Assembly (NCBI GenBank): GCA_034620365.1
Contig: JAQGEQ010000270.1
Location: 248,001 to 312,000 of the forward strand
Length of the DNA: 64,000 nt
Reading direction: 5' to 3'
DNA from: Pegea sp. RAD2-039
Taxonomy: Eukaryota; Chordata; Thaliacea; Salpida; Salpidae
Shown: positions 23,573 to 36,000 of the stretch, in pieces
Position numbering within the stretch: position 1 is the first letter of the stretch
How the letters are laid out: each line of letters starts with the position of its first letter
Made by a program: the position numbers and the translations under genes
The notes under the pieces: generated by a model
The model's database searches: none
The model's input: the letters and a program-made list of their open reading frames with translations, nothing else
What the model was told of the DNA's origin: nothing

Positions 23573-24583
23573 TTACAAATATTTCTTATAATCAAATTCT
23601 TTAGCAGAAAATCTAGGTAATATACAGCCAAATGCTTCTAAGGGATAATAGTTGCCAAGACAAATTTCTTCAATTTCAGAAGATGATGGTAAGTAACTTT
23701 GTAGTTCTAAAGCTTTTTTACCTTTCTGCTTTTGTTTATTTGTCAATTTTTCAATATATTTTTCCTGTCTAACTCTTTGAGTGTCCCATCTTTTACTCTT
23801 TTTCTCATCATTCTCCCATTTTAAATGAGCTTTTTCTAATCTTAATATTTCATTCTGTTCACTTTTTTTATCTCCAGCAGTCATTTCAGTACTTGTCACA
23901 TAATCAGGTTTCTTTCTTATATAAGTTTTAGGAACTAGAACTTCTGATGTATCAGCTTCTTCAGACCTATCATCTACAGGGAAAAGTTCATCTTCAGCAC
24001 AAGTAAATTTTCTGTAGTATGGAATAGATGACACCAGATAATCTTGACAATCTCCATTCATGGAATTCTTATCAGAATAAACTAGTCCCACAGTTTTATA
24101 GAGCTCTTTAACGAGCTCTTCTGGGATTTCTGCTCCAGAGTTTTCATTGTTGACTTCTTCTTTCAAAGAAAGACTTTTATTTAAAGAACTCATACTTTCT
24201 CCTGATCTTAAATCAGAGCCTTTAACATACTCTTGCGAAATATTTAAATTAAAGCTGTTATCATAGTTTATTGATAAATCAAAATCATCATCATCCTGAT
24301 CATCAAAGAACTTTTTCCGTCTTTTAGAAGATTTCCTTCCAGGAGTTGAATTTGCACTTTGTTTATTTTCATTTAAAGGTTTGTATTTGTTGCAATTTTT
24401 ACTTCTTTCTTCAACAAGCTCACTTTCTAGATGGGCAATCCTTGCATTTAGCCTCATATTTTCATTATTAGATTTTTTCAAAAGATCTTTAAGGTTTTCA
24501 ATCAGTTGTAAATGAGTTTGATTATGCTTTCCATATTCTTTAAGAAAATTATTACAAACTTCAACAGAATTATTTGCCATCAT
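23573..24583 (-). CDS. MSL1: MSL1-like protein with PEHE domain
   Basis: A single uninterrupted 336-codon frame. Residues about 20-58 form a heptad-like coiled coil (LQLIENLKDLLKKSNNENM...), placed as in MSL1, where this segment dimerises and binds the E3 ligase MSL2. Residues 90-110 hold a basic patch (GRKSSKRRKKFF) that could be nuclear-localising. Residues 246-336 form a PEHE domain, with KSKRWDTQRVRQEKYIEKL matching the KRRKRWDIQRIREQR core of MSL1. It ends with the LEAFGCILPRFSAKEFD block, corresponding to the vertebrate VVAFGRPLPKL segment. PEHE recruits the acetyltransferase MOF and MSL3 for histone H4 Lys16 acetylation. Human MSL1 is about 614 residues, so this is a compact form, and it stops soon after the PEHE block. 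KANSL1 also has a PEHE domain but lacks this N-terminal coiled coil placement, so MSL1 is preferred. It has no coding introns, unlike most genes in the window. Confidence 0.85.
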   Translation of the reverse strand: MMANNSVEVCNNFLKEYGKHNQTHLQLIENLKDLLKKSNNENMRLNARIAHLESELVEERSKNCNKYKPLNENKQSANSTPGRKSSKRRKKFFDDQDDDDFDLSINYDNSFNLNISQEYVKGSDLRSGESMSSLNKSLSLKEEVNNENSGAEIPEELVKELYKTVGLVYSDKNSMNGDCQDYLVSSIPYYRKFTCAEDELFPVDDRSEEADTSEVLVPKTYIRKKPDYVTSTEMTAGDKKSEQNEILRLEKAHLKWENDEKKSKRWDTQRVRQEKYIEKLTNKQKQKGKKALELQSYLPSSSEIEEICLGNYYPLEAFGCILPRFSAKEFDYKKYL

Positions 24584-25210
24584 TAGCTATAAATAAAATA
24601 TTGAAGCAGAAACTTTATATAAAATGTCATAAATTATCACAAAATTTGGAAAACTTTATCTTTAAATATTTTCATAATTACTATATAAGATTTAATAAAT
24701 TACCTATTAGCCTAAAATAAATATAATAAGTTAACACAAAATTAAAGTATTTAATTTAAGTAAGTTAAACTAAATACGTCTTTTAATAAATGCTACTAAT
24801 AAATAAATAAACTAAAAACGACCATAAATAGTAATATATAAAAAATAACAAAAAATATCAAATATTAATAAAAAATAAAGTAACTTCACAACTTATTTAA
24901 ATATATCATACAGCATACAAAAAAAGAATATCTTTAAAAACTAAAGTCAATTTTTATATTTTAATCAGTAATTCCAATACCAGTGAAAGTATTTAAACAA
25001 AATGGTTATATAACTAATCTGCCAAATAATTATAAGAACGAAAAATAAGAACAAAAACAGTATGAAGAAATATAAAAAAAAATCCTTCAACAAAATTTGG
25101 AGTTCTAATTGGTAACAACATAGAATCAAAGTATTTTGAAAAATGATTTGAAAAATATAACAGAAAGTAAAGGACTTTGTAACTCCCTAATTATACTTAA
25201 TTATTTTATG
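24584..25210. other. AT-rich spacer upstream of MSL1
   Basis: Very AT-rich, with no frame or motif I can support. The MSL1 promoter should lie here on the minus strand, but no core element is distinctive. Confidence 0.5.
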
Positions 25211-25214
25211 AACA

Positions 25215-26172
25215 AAACGTTCATTCGTTTATTTATTTATTACAATAAATGCGAAGGAGGGTACCTGAAGAGAGTACCTCTCGCTAACATACATTCTCAC
25301 AATTAACATCTATTTAGTCAAAAATATAGAAAGTAAAAGATGTAACACATGGTATTTCGATATCACTCAAGGCATATAACAGTGAGCAATTACATGGAAT
25401 GTTATTAATATAAAAAAGAGAAAAAAATCCCAGTTTAGAAATGACAATGTTGGCAATATTATGACGGTTCAACTTCTTTTTGAACAACGCAAGCGACTTC
25501 GACATGGTAATGTCTGATGGCAGGTGGTTCCATGTACTAATTGTGCGGTATGAGAAAAAATTTACCCTGACCGATGTACTAGGTGATAGAGGCTTATTAA
25601 GGTGTAATGTGTGTCGTCTGAGCTGATATAACTTGAGGGATGGACTAATGGAAAAGAAGTCATCAAACTAAAGGTCGATTAAATTGTGGATAATTTTAAA
25701 AATAAGAATTAAGTCGCATTTAATCCGTCGAATTTCCAAGGTATGTAAATCGAAGAAACTGAGACGACGTTTATAACTATCATATATAATATTAAGTTTC
25801 CTGCATACTAATCTCGCAAATGTGGCCCTGAACAGATTCGATTTTTTTGATATCACTAACTTGGTATGGCATCCATGCACTGACGTTATATTCAAGAATT
25901 GGACGTACGTACAATTTGAAAAGATTGATAAAAAAGCATGGATCCTTAGAATTAAAGGTCTTTATAATAAGGAAGACAAGGTTGATAGATTTTCCAAAGA
26001 TTTTGGAAACACAATCGCGCCATTTAAAGTCAGATGATGGAGTAAGGCCAAGGTCTAGGACCAAAGATACTCGTTGAATAATAAATCTATTGATGGAGTA
26101 TTGGTTCAAGCAATTTACAGCTAGTTTACGAGAAAAAGTTATAAGTTCAGACTTTGTGGGCTGCATTTGTGG
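25215..26172 (-). mobile_element. LINE family A, 5'-truncated copy
   Basis: On the minus strand, RT C-terminal text runs from QPTKSELITFSRKLAVNC through DLGLTPSSDFKWRDCVSKI and LFKLYVRPILEYNVSAWMP to ISTWNHLPSDITMSKSLAL and a stop, then a 3' UTR with the family hairpin (25251-25284) and an ATAAATAAATAAA tail. L..LGV..(S)...W..H...K and YVRPILEY..  are classic CR1/Jockey RT-thumb motifs. The frame is broken in a few places. This copy is the best representative of the family's 3' kilobase in the window. Confidence 0.9.
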
Positions 26173-27175
26173 GCTTATAAAAAAGTTTTCAAATTATTAT
26201 TAAATCAATATGCTTATAAATACTGTAAAAGATTTAAAAGCAAAAATTTATTTTTGGGAAATAATAGAAAAAAGTGATCACAAAAGATTTACTTTCTGTT
26301 TATAGCTTTATTTCATTTTGTTTAAGTCGCCCTAATTCTCAATCTTCACTGAGAATTTATGAGATTAATGGTAGGAAAAATTCATCTCTCATAAAAATAA
26401 TGCCTTTAAAGTTGAAAAACACCTTGTAAAAGGTAGAAGGAAATGTAAAAATTAGTTTTTCTAATGGTAATTTGTTGTATAATTTGTGTTGTACAAAAAG
26501 TTTTTAAAATTCACAACTGTTATTTAAAATTTTCAAAGACTCAGAAGCTGTACAACTTAGCGTTATCAACTTCTTGAGGTTGACTAAAATATTAATTTAA
26601 TTGATACAACTTTAATTATGTGCCAGTAATTCTGAATCGTTGTCTTCGCTTTATATTCAAATTGATTACTTGAACCATGAAGTACAGACTTCTATCTTAG
26701 TCAAGTCATTAAAATATTTTTTTAATTTAAATGAATAAGATGATTTCAGTTCTAGCCGTAGCTAAGTAAAATCTAAACTTTATAAAGTTATCCGGAAATT
26801 ACCACAAAAATCTATTAGCTTGATAATTTGGTTTAACGTTATTATTAAGTTTAAGCTCTTAAAGCTTTTATTAAACAAGTTAGGGCTAATTAGATTAAAT
26901 ATTGCAGTATTTGTTGGTCAACGAAACAAAGCATTAAACTATCATAGTTTAGAATTTTATAAAAAGTTGTGTTACAAACAGATCTTTAATGCTTTTTGCA
27001 GATTCTTTGGTACTAAATCAGTTGCTATCCAACTTTTTTTTAGAATTTACTAATATATGGCTTCAATCGATACAACTGAAGCTCGCCACCGACAAATATT
27101 TTCACCAGTCAGTAAGTAAAGCTCCAAACTTAGCTCAAGATCAACTTATTTTTATTTAGACAAAAAAAATTTCAA
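26173..27175. other. AT-rich spacer between LINE fragments
   Basis: No gene or element that I can support. A short open frame at 26820-27053 (+) is low-complexity and has no splice context. Confidence 0.5.
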
Positions 27176-27179
27176 ATGT

Positions 27180-28005
27180 CAGGTCAAAAAGACCGGGGAA
27201 TATTCATCTCTAAAGACTTTAAATGGACTCACCACACAAACTATTTGTTCAGAACTGGCTCATTAACTTCTTATCTAATTTTCAAATCTTTTCAGACAAG
27301 AAATCTCTGGGCGCTGATAAACTCTACATCACATACATCTGTCTTAAATTAGAGTTCATCTCTTTACCTTATAAAAGATACTACAAAGCTTGAGTCTCTC
27401 CAAAGATCATTCTCCAAGAAACCTTTCCTTAGTTGTGGCATATTTTTTTCCTCATACAAAGACCGTCTCTATAAGCCAAGTATTTAATCCTTGCAATATC
27501 GTTGCCTATCTTCTAACCTTGTATTACTATTTACAATTATTAATGGTTTTTGCCATCTTAATTTCACAGATTACTTTACCCATCCTAATCTCCCATTCGT
27601 CGTCAGAGGCGCTTCAATCAAAATTAAACCGCGCAACAACTTTAAGAATATGCAGTGGAGTAACAACTTTCTTAAAAGAGTAAACAAGGTTTGGAATTCC
27701 CTTCCCGACTTCATGACTACATCAAAATCTATCGCATCTTTTAAAATTTTGTTAAAAAGACAAGATTTAAGTAGTTTCCTTATCAAGTGATATGTAACAG
27801 TTTCCTCAGCTTCTTCTACTTTCTCATATCCACCTATGCTTCTACAGTGTTTGTATTCTTTCTGTATTAATCTTAGATTGTGATACCAACGACCTTAAAA
27901 TTACCTCTTTGCTCGTAATACTTGGTTTTTGTTCGCTATTAGAGCTATTGAATTTGTCCCTCGAAGCCATGTGTTGTATAAATCAATAAAAAAATAAATA
28001 TCTAA
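27180..28005 (+). mobile_element. LINE family B, 3' fragment
   Basis: Plus-strand frames read GNIHL/ISKDFKWTHHTNYLFR, then PHTKTVSISQVFNPCN, LPFVVRGASIKIKPRNNF and VWNSLPDFMTTSKSIASFK before a stop at about 27790. The tail is an A-rich ATCAATAAAAAAATAAATA. The plan (W..H at the RT thumb, then WN.LP....S..SFK at the end) is CR1/Jockey-like, but the sequence is clearly different from family A. Coding is split over two frames, so the copy is dead. Confidence 0.75.
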
Positions 28006-29329
28006 AGCTTAATTTTTAGTAAATCTTAACTAAAATACATAGTAACAATGATAAAAAAGTTTTTTAAGCCCTTTTCTGAAAAGTAATTACTCAAACAAAA
28101 CATTTTCTATGATTTGAGCCAATTTAGAATTATTTATTAGAATGTTGTAGACTAACAGAAATATTTTATTTATGTTTTTTTCTTTGTAAATAGAACTTTT
28201 ACCTGTTGGTTAAAGATGGTAGAATTAATTTGCTAGATATAATATACAGTTTAGCACCTACCTTTAAATTAGCGAGTATTTTCTTGAATATTTCTTGATA
28301 TCGAACAATACTCAATTTCAACGTTGTATTTTTGTCTCCATTTTTTAGAATATAATATATCTAGTTTTTTACAAATGTACAGGCAACTAACTTTTACAGG
28401 AACAAATATATCAAAAATAATGTTAAAATGTTTGCAATATCTATCTTGCACTAAAAAGTTTATAGTAAACATATTGAAAGATAGATAAATCTGTACTATT
28501 TATTACTAACTAATAATTATTAATTCAAAGGCTTCTGTTAAAATAATTGCCTAATTGTCTGATAATTTTTTATAATCGAAGTTTATAATTGCTAAAGTTG
28601 AAATTTTTTATCGGTAGGTGTCACTACATTGAGATGACAACAGTAAAGCATAATAAGTTGAAAGTAAAGTTGATTATATTTAAAAAAGGTTTTATTCAAA
28701 TATTATTTAATTTTTTGATAATTGTTTCTATATTAAAAAGTTATGCAAATCTTAATTCTTTACTACTTGAATATCTTATCATAAAAATTGAGAATATTAT
28801 AAAATATATTGTTTGAAAGTCACAACAATAATGACATTAAAAGTTATTATCTATCATTAATAAATATATTATTTAATTGTTCTTAGTATTTTTTAGTACA
28901 TATAAACTTTAAATCATATTTTATTTCAACTCTTAATAGTTTTACAAAACGATATCGAAAATATCCTAAAATTAATATATTTTTCTATTAAAGACACTAT
29001 AAGAGTTTTATCTAAATTTTTACTTGAATTTTTTGTAAGTATATTTATTTTTCAATTGTTTATTATTTTAGAATTATAAAATTCATATCCAAATTGATAT
29101 ATATGCCTATCTAAGATTTTGATTTATTCCTTTTTATTCTATATCGACATTTTCTTTATGCTTTTAATAGTTAACAAATATTTGTAGAGTTCTAACTAAG
29201 TACAATAAAAACAATTTGAAATAATTCTAATGAAATAACATCATAGCTATAAGTAAATGTTTCTACTTTTCAATAAGTAAACTCCAACTAAACATCATCA
29301 GATTTTCATAAAATAATAATAAAATTCTC
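28006..29329. other. AT-rich spacer
   Basis: Nothing I can support. Two short open frames (28269-28472 minus and 28589-28816 plus) have an AT-driven composition. Confidence 0.5.
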
Positions 29330-29960
29330 CCTCCTCTAATCAACACTTCATCTCTCATCTATAAAAATTGGTTGATCACATCAACTACTTGTAAAGAATT
29401 GATTCAGTTACTTCATACCAAATTCTTAAATCTTTTAACACCAGAAATATCTGCTTTATTGTAAAAAAACTTGTCTTAAGTGTGGCGACTCCTTTTCTCA
29501 TGCAAATACTATCTCTCAAAGCTTAATATCAAATCCTTGTGATATCACTACCTTGTATCTAACTTCACACAATTACTAATAGTTTCTCTTATCTTAACTC
29601 TATTGATTTCTTTAACTTTCCATATCTAGGGGCTTACGATTAAAATTAACTTAATTAATAACTTTAATAAAACCCAGTGGACTAATAGCTTTTAAATAAG
29701 GTAACTCAGCTTGGAATCTTTTTCCTGATTCCATCACCACATTAAAAATTCAATCACTTCTAAGATGAAGTTAGAAAGTTATGATTTAAGTAATTTAGTT
29801 TACAAGTGATATACAATGTTGGTATTTTTTCTACTTTATATATTAATGATTTTAAAGGGTTTCTTTTTTTCTCTACACTTGTACTTGATTTTGATAATTC
29901 AGACATTTTTGTTATTTTTTATAGTCATTTTGTTTTGAGTTTGTTATAAGAAATGTAAAA
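29330..29960 (+). mobile_element. LINE family B, degenerate second copy
   Basis: Nucleotide similarity to 27,270-27,900 is visible throughout: AATCCTTG(C/T)(A/G)ATATC, TTGTAT(C/T)(A/T)A, AATAACTTTAA, GT(A)AAC(A/T)(A/C)(A/G)(G/C)TTGGAAT. The copy is strongly eroded with no useful frame. It lies just upstream of TPGS1 and is older than the copy at 27.2 kb, judged by its decay. Confidence 0.6.
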
Positions 29961-30095
29961 TAATTAAATAATATTTCACTTAACTTAAATTTTACTGATT
30001 TTATTATTAAACTAAAGACTATATAATAAATTTAAATCTAAGTATAACTAGATATAAAAAAATTATTTATACATTTTTTGCAGAAAACTCTTAAT

Positions 30096-30893
30096 ATGTC
30101 TGACAGAAAAAAAGAACTTACTTCTGAAACAAGCTCACAAAAAGCTGCTAACTATCGTGAATTTATTCATCAACCAGAGTTTAAGGAACTTATTAATGAA
30201 GCAATGATAAGATTAATCCATAAACAACCAGACCAGCCTATGTTGTTTCTGGCTGAATTTTTTGATTCACAAAGTAAATGTACAAAAAGAGAAAAGCATT
30301 TCAAAGCATACGAAATATTGAAACTGGCATCATATTTTCAACCTCCCTTTCAATCAAATCTGTTTAAAGCTTATGAAATAATAAGTCAAAATACAACGAG
30401 TAGTAAGAAAGGTTTACAGAATTCACCTGGATTGACTGGCTCTAGCTTTAAAGAATTACTTTTAATTATTTGCAATAAAGCATTACCCAAACTATCAGTA
30501 ACTGCTTTATTGAATAAAATTGGATGCAGACCTTATGAGATGGTTCCATTTAATGTTTTTAAGTATGGAGTTACTCGTTGCTTCATTTTTCTCGAATATA
30601 GTAACATTTGTGTAAATTTATATAAAAGTTTGCAAAATGAAGAAAAAGTTGCTAAGAAAAATATTTGCTTAACTATAGTTTCAAAATTAGATGAGACTTT
30701 GAATTTGTCTATCAATAAGCCTGATGACAGTAAAGCAGCTTTGATGTTGGAAAAAAGTTATCGATTAAAATCTGATGTAATCGCTGCTGATTTCTTGGAA
30801 AATAATATTCAGGGAAATGAAATCATGCATGAAGAAGAGTTTTTGAAACATATATGTGACGTTTTTCTCTCAAAAATTACTCCAGTTACTTAA
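30096..30893 (+). CDS. TPGS1: tubulin polyglutamylase complex subunit 1
   Basis: A 265-codon frame. TPGS1 targets the TTLL1 polyglutamylase complex to axonemal and centriolar tubulin, so this gene implies cilia or flagella. Recognisable blocks include FKELINEAMIRLIHKQPDQP followed by MLFLAEFF near residues 25-55, matching the RIIa-like ..LL.VLE.RPEEPIAFLA.YF segment; SFKELLLIICNKALP; ALLNKIGCRPYEMVPFNVFK near 150, matching LLRKVQCRDHEAVP.SVF; and a C-terminal EEFLKHICDVFLSKITPV, matching EEFLERAAALFIAKVKPV. The length is close to the family (about 290). The ATG at 30096 follows an acceptor-like TTTTTTGCAG at 30083, so a non-coding first exon or a trans-spliced leader is likely. Confidence 0.9.
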   Translation: MSDRKKELTSETSSQKAANYREFIHQPEFKELINEAMIRLIHKQPDQPMLFLAEFFDSQSKCTKREKHFKAYEILKLASYFQPPFQSNLFKAYEIISQNTTSSKKGLQNSPGLTGSSFKELLLIICNKALPKLSVTALLNKIGCRPYEMVPFNVFKYGVTRCFIFLEYSNICVNLYKSLQNEEKVAKKNICLTIVSKLDETLNLSINKPDDSKAALMLEKSYRLKSDVIAADFLENNIQGNEIMHEEEFLKHICDVFLSKITPVT

Positions 30894-33049
30894 ATACATT
30901 TCATTACTTCAACATCTTATATTTTCTTTGTTTAGATTAAAACCGTTGACATCTTATTCGCACCATTATGAATTTTATATTGATCCAATAATATATTACA
31001 AATTTTTTTTTTAATTTGACTTATAATTAAATATAATCATCTATGATAACAAAGTATTAGTGTTTAGTTTGAAAAACAGAATAAAATATTTGTTTCATTA
31101 CTTATTTTTATATTTTGTAAAATAAACCTATAATGGAAGGTTTCTAATTAGTTGTTGAAATTCTGAAAAAGAGAAATGAGCCACAGAATATTTTTATATA
31201 TGATCTGATCTACATCTTTACTTATAGGAAGCATTTATTTAATAAATGGACCACAAAACTATCTACGTTAATGGCTGTGTTATTTTTAGATCAAACTTCA
31301 GAAAAACATGAATACTAACTAAATAATCATCTAAAAATATTGACTTATACTTGTCAGATTCCAGCTCATTATGAGCTTGTTATCAAAGTAGGTTTTGCTA
31401 GTAGTTAACGTATATCTTACTAGCTTATTTATTATCTGAAGTATGATACTGTTTGTTTAATCAATCCAAGCTTGATGGTTTGCGGGTCAAACGATTCACA
31501 ATCTCTACGCTAGAATGAAACATCTACTAATAAAAAAATTGTTTTAAATAATTGGTTGTAAATAAACTTTTATTAATTAATTCATGAATTATTTAAGACT
31601 TTGAAAAATATCTCACCACAGTTTTTTACATCACAAGTCATAATTAACACCATTTACTTAAGTAAGAAAATTATTTTTATTTAATCGTTGTAGTTTAATC
31701 CAAGTTATATTTTGCATTAATGGACTAGTCAAGGCTTTTTATCAAACATATTATATTCACATATAGGATTTAACTCTATCTTAAGACTACTCTAACACTA
31801 ATAAAAAAATCTTTCCTAATAAATGTATTTATTTTGTTATCAAAGATGCAAGTAGCTAGCAGTTGTACTTTTAATTTGTGTTCGATTCTTCATTGTTGTT
31901 TAAAACATACTTGTTTCTTAAATCTTTCTTGTGACAAATATAAATCCCAAAACTTTCAATGAATAGTTGTACTTAAAGTATGTACGTTTAGTAAAACTTG
32001 ATGAAGTCAAGCATCAAATGACGAAACCAAGTTATATTAAAGACTTGTTGAAATTGTTCAAAAGGATTTTCGTATATTAATTTTAATAAATCTATTAGGG
32101 CTTATGCTAATTAATTTTTGAGCAGGTGCAGCCTTAAAAATCATGTTTCAAATTAAAAAATTACTGCTTTGAAAACACTGCTAGAGAGATCGAAGATTTT
32201 GTGGTACTTTGCCGGTGTAAAATCTGTTACCCGCCGCCTATAAAATTAATACGCTCGATGCTCTTTATTCCATGTGGTTTAGGATTTGCAGCTAATTTGG
32301 GTGGATGCAATAATACTAGAATTATTTAAACTTTTAAAAATACTTTATTTTCAATAGAATTTTGAATTAGTAATTTATAATTATCATTTACTTTTTTGCT
32401 TGTAAAATTTTGTTTTTTCTTGCTTGCATGATTATCATTTATGTTTGTATATATAATATTTAATTTATGCATTTTTACTTCTTAAGTTTTTGATATTTAC
32501 AAAAATGTTGCTTTGATTTAAGTTAATTTTTGATGATTTTTATTATATTTCTTTTTGTAATATTTCTTACTTCATAATTCTTATGTTTATTGAATTATAT
32601 TTTTTTTAATTGAATATTTATAAAAGCTTTTTTGAGAGATTCTAAAACGTTTTAAGAATTCTATTTAAGTTTTATTTCTACTCTTTAAAATGTTTTATTA
32701 TTTTTATAAATTAAAAATTCCTATTGTTTGTTATAATATACTTTTAACATAAATATTTATATTTTTAAGTTTTTACACTTAAAGTTAGATTTTATATAAA
32801 TTTAATATTTTGATTTTATTTATTTTATCAAATTTAATTTTTATTTTAATTGTTTATTTTTTTTGAAGAATCAAAAAAATATCATAAAGGTAAATTAATT
32901 GTGTTGGTTTTATTAAATATGAAAAACTAACTTGCATTTTACTGTTGATATATTGAATAGTGAAATTATTTAATCTATTTTTCTTAATAATTTAGATATT
33001 TACTTGATTATTTTTATAAGGTTATTTTTAGTTTAAATATTTTAAAAAA
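30894..33049. other. spacer, probably including the UBF leader intron
   Basis: No coding exon recognised. A relatively GC-rich patch at 32,225-32,300 contains TATAAAATT and GCTCGATGCTC and could be the UBF promoter and first exon. From about 32,330 to 33,040 the plus strand is strongly T-rich, as in other plus-strand introns here. The promoter reading is inference. Confidence 0.3.
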
Positions 33050-36000
33050 ATGTCTACTCCTAAATCTCCCAAAAAGAAAAGTATCAAAACAGAGACAAAA
33101 ACCACAACAGTATCTGCAACAGCTGAAGGTACAGATATGATTTTTAAATTATATTAAAAATTTATTCTTAATATATAATAATAAAAATATATTTTTATTT
33201 GTAAAGCTGAAGCTGAGTGGACCAGTGAGTGCTCAAATAAACTGCTTGATAGAATGGAAGGGGTAACTCATTTGTAATATCTATTATGATTTTTTTATTA
33301 TATTCAATTGATTTTTTAATAGCTTGTCAATAAGCCTGACACATCGAAATATACGAGTCAGATAGAGAAGTTGTCATGGCAAAAGGTTGCTTTTCCTCCT
33401 TTTACTCCTGAACAGTGCAAAGCTCGATGGATAAGACTTTCAAAAGAGGTAGAATTTATTTATTATTATTTCTTACTTTAAAATATATGATTATCTAAAC
33501 CTTGCTTCTAATCATTAAAATAAGTTCATATATATTCTGATTTAAATGTGAATGTTATAGATTATTTACATGAAATATCATTAAAAACGAATATAAGGTA
33601 TTGTTAATCATTATAAGCAATTTATCTTGTGGATTACTAAAACATAAAATGTTTTTTGTCTTCATTAATTTATGGATTTTGTAATGCAACTAGTTTGAGA
33701 ATTATGAAACTTCTAATTAAATGAAGTAACTCAATTGCTGATAAAGAGTACTTTTTTGCATGGGTCTTCTCTATGATAAATCTTGTCACCTAACAATGAT
33801 GCTGTTGTATCAAATTGGTGATTGATATCATATAAATCTCTTGAATTAGTTTTACAACAAAGTCGTTTTATTTCTTCTTCAGCTTCTTTTTCAAAGTAAT
33901 CTGATTTTCAGTTTAGAAGCGATTGTTGTCGAGGTTTTTACATCCGACAAGTAGTAATACAAGCACCAACCTTTTAAATCGTTTAGTTTTTCCTCTTGAT
34001 AACAGATAATCGTCCAAACTTACTTGAACCTATGTCTATGTCCACGATATTTTCAATCCCGAATTTTACCTATGGATTAATAATGAGAAAGACTTTCAGA
34101 TATTATTTTTTATCTTCTACTTTCATGTCATCAGTCAAATCACGATATTTATTCACCCACTCTCGAGAAAATGAAGATTTTTAATGATCTCAAAAACTAT
34201 TTTTAACTATGTTCAGTTATAAAGCAGTGTCATTAAATCTTACTTTTTTTAAATATCTTTAATTGTTTTGCCAAATTGATTTTTCATTTGTAAGTTAAAA
34301 TAATTTTTATCAGTATTTTATTTGTACAGATAATGGTTTGTTAAACTGATAATATTACTGATACATCCTCAAAAGCAATGATGTTAGATGAATAATTTAT
34401 TAGGAAAATTTTAAGTTCTATTCTTCAGTCAATTTACAAAATAGTTGCAACCATTTATACTTACCATAATTAAATGAATTTTGTTTAAATTGAATATCAT
34501 TCTTAAGCAAAGTGTGTGGAAATTTAACAAAAAGTTTTAATGATTTACTAAATTCATAATACATTAATTCTAGATTAGAAAGTTCCGTACTCTTTCTGAA
34601 TTAGTCACAGATGCGAGAGATTATCTGAAAGATCCATATAAGGGTCAAATCAAGAAGCATCCAGAATACCCTAAACGCCCTCTCACTCCATATTTTCGTT
34701 TTTTCATGGAAAAGCGAGATGGTTATGCCACTAAACACAAAAGTCTAACCAATCTTGAAGTGACCGCTGAACTAAGCAAGAAATATCGAGCGCTACCTGC
34801 CAAAAAGAAGGTTCTACTCGAACGAATAAACACTCATCTCTATTCATTTTTTCTTGTTATGATTTAGCAACGTTATATTGATGAATGGCAAAAAGAGCAT
34901 CAGGAATACTTGAAAGCCATGGCGAGATTTAAGGAACAACATCCTAATTACTTTCAAGAACCCCATAAACCTCCGAGTGAACCTCGAACTCCTGCGCAGA
35001 TCATGAAAGATGACTCTCTTCAGGACTTCATCGCCAACAATCCAACTGTACCAATGATTCTTTTTACTCTTCCAATAACAACAACTTTTAAGATCAAATT
35101 GATTTTTTAATTCTTTTTCTGAATATTTTTTGTTCAAATTATAAAGAATTTTTGATATGATAGATGACAAAGAAGGAATGTGTGGAAGCTTTAAAGAAAA
35201 AATATAAAAACCTTCCCGACGATCAGAAGCAATTTTTTATCGCTAAAGCCTTAGATGAAAAGCAAGTTTATAAGGTCAGATAATTGTGAAATATTTGATG
35301 TGTGATAAATGAAGAAAATATTCACTTTTATAGAGAGGTATGGAAGACTTTGTAAAGAAGAATCCAACTTATGTTCGAAAAACTGAGAAGCAAGTTCTGA
35401 CAAAATATGAGAAGAAATTGAATGATCGGAATTTGGGAAAACCCGAAAAACCTCCTTTGTATGTTGCTTCTCGATCACAAGCTGAAAATCATGATACTTA
35501 ATCATAGGAATGGATATAATTTGTTTTGTATCGAAACAATGCCAAACTTGAAAGCGATGCTAGGTCAGAAACGAATTGTCGAATGTGGAAGATTATGGAA
35601 TCTGTTGGATGCGGCAATGAAACAAGAATATCACAACAGATGCGGAGAAATGAAAAGGAAATATGAAATAAATTACTCCGCTTATTTAGAGGTACATCAA
35701 ATTTATTCTTCAAAATTGTCCTCAGACTTCCACCGAATTCTCTCTAAAAACTAAATACGATTTTTTTCGCACAAAGTTTTTAGAAAATGTTTGTTCTTTT
35801 CAGACTCTAACACCAGAAGAACGTGCAGAAGAGGAAGAATTATCAAAGGCCAAAAAAAGGTCTCTAAATCTTTCGAAATCAAATTTTATTTTTTACTCCA
35901 AAAGTAGCAGCTTAAGATTCAGCAAATCGAATTTTGATATTTTTGATTTATTGTTAAAAGATTTCGTTTTTATAAAGAAGTTATTTTTTGATTAGAAATT

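Noticed and set aside
25792-26166. A 124-codon minus-strand frame as a host gene
   Set aside because: It contains RT-thumb motifs and is repeated at 39.3 and 46.6 kb, so it is LINE family A.
32225-32300. TATAAAATT patch as the proven UBF promoter
   Set aside because: TATA-like strings are very common in this AT-rich sequence; kept only as a possibility in the spacer entry.
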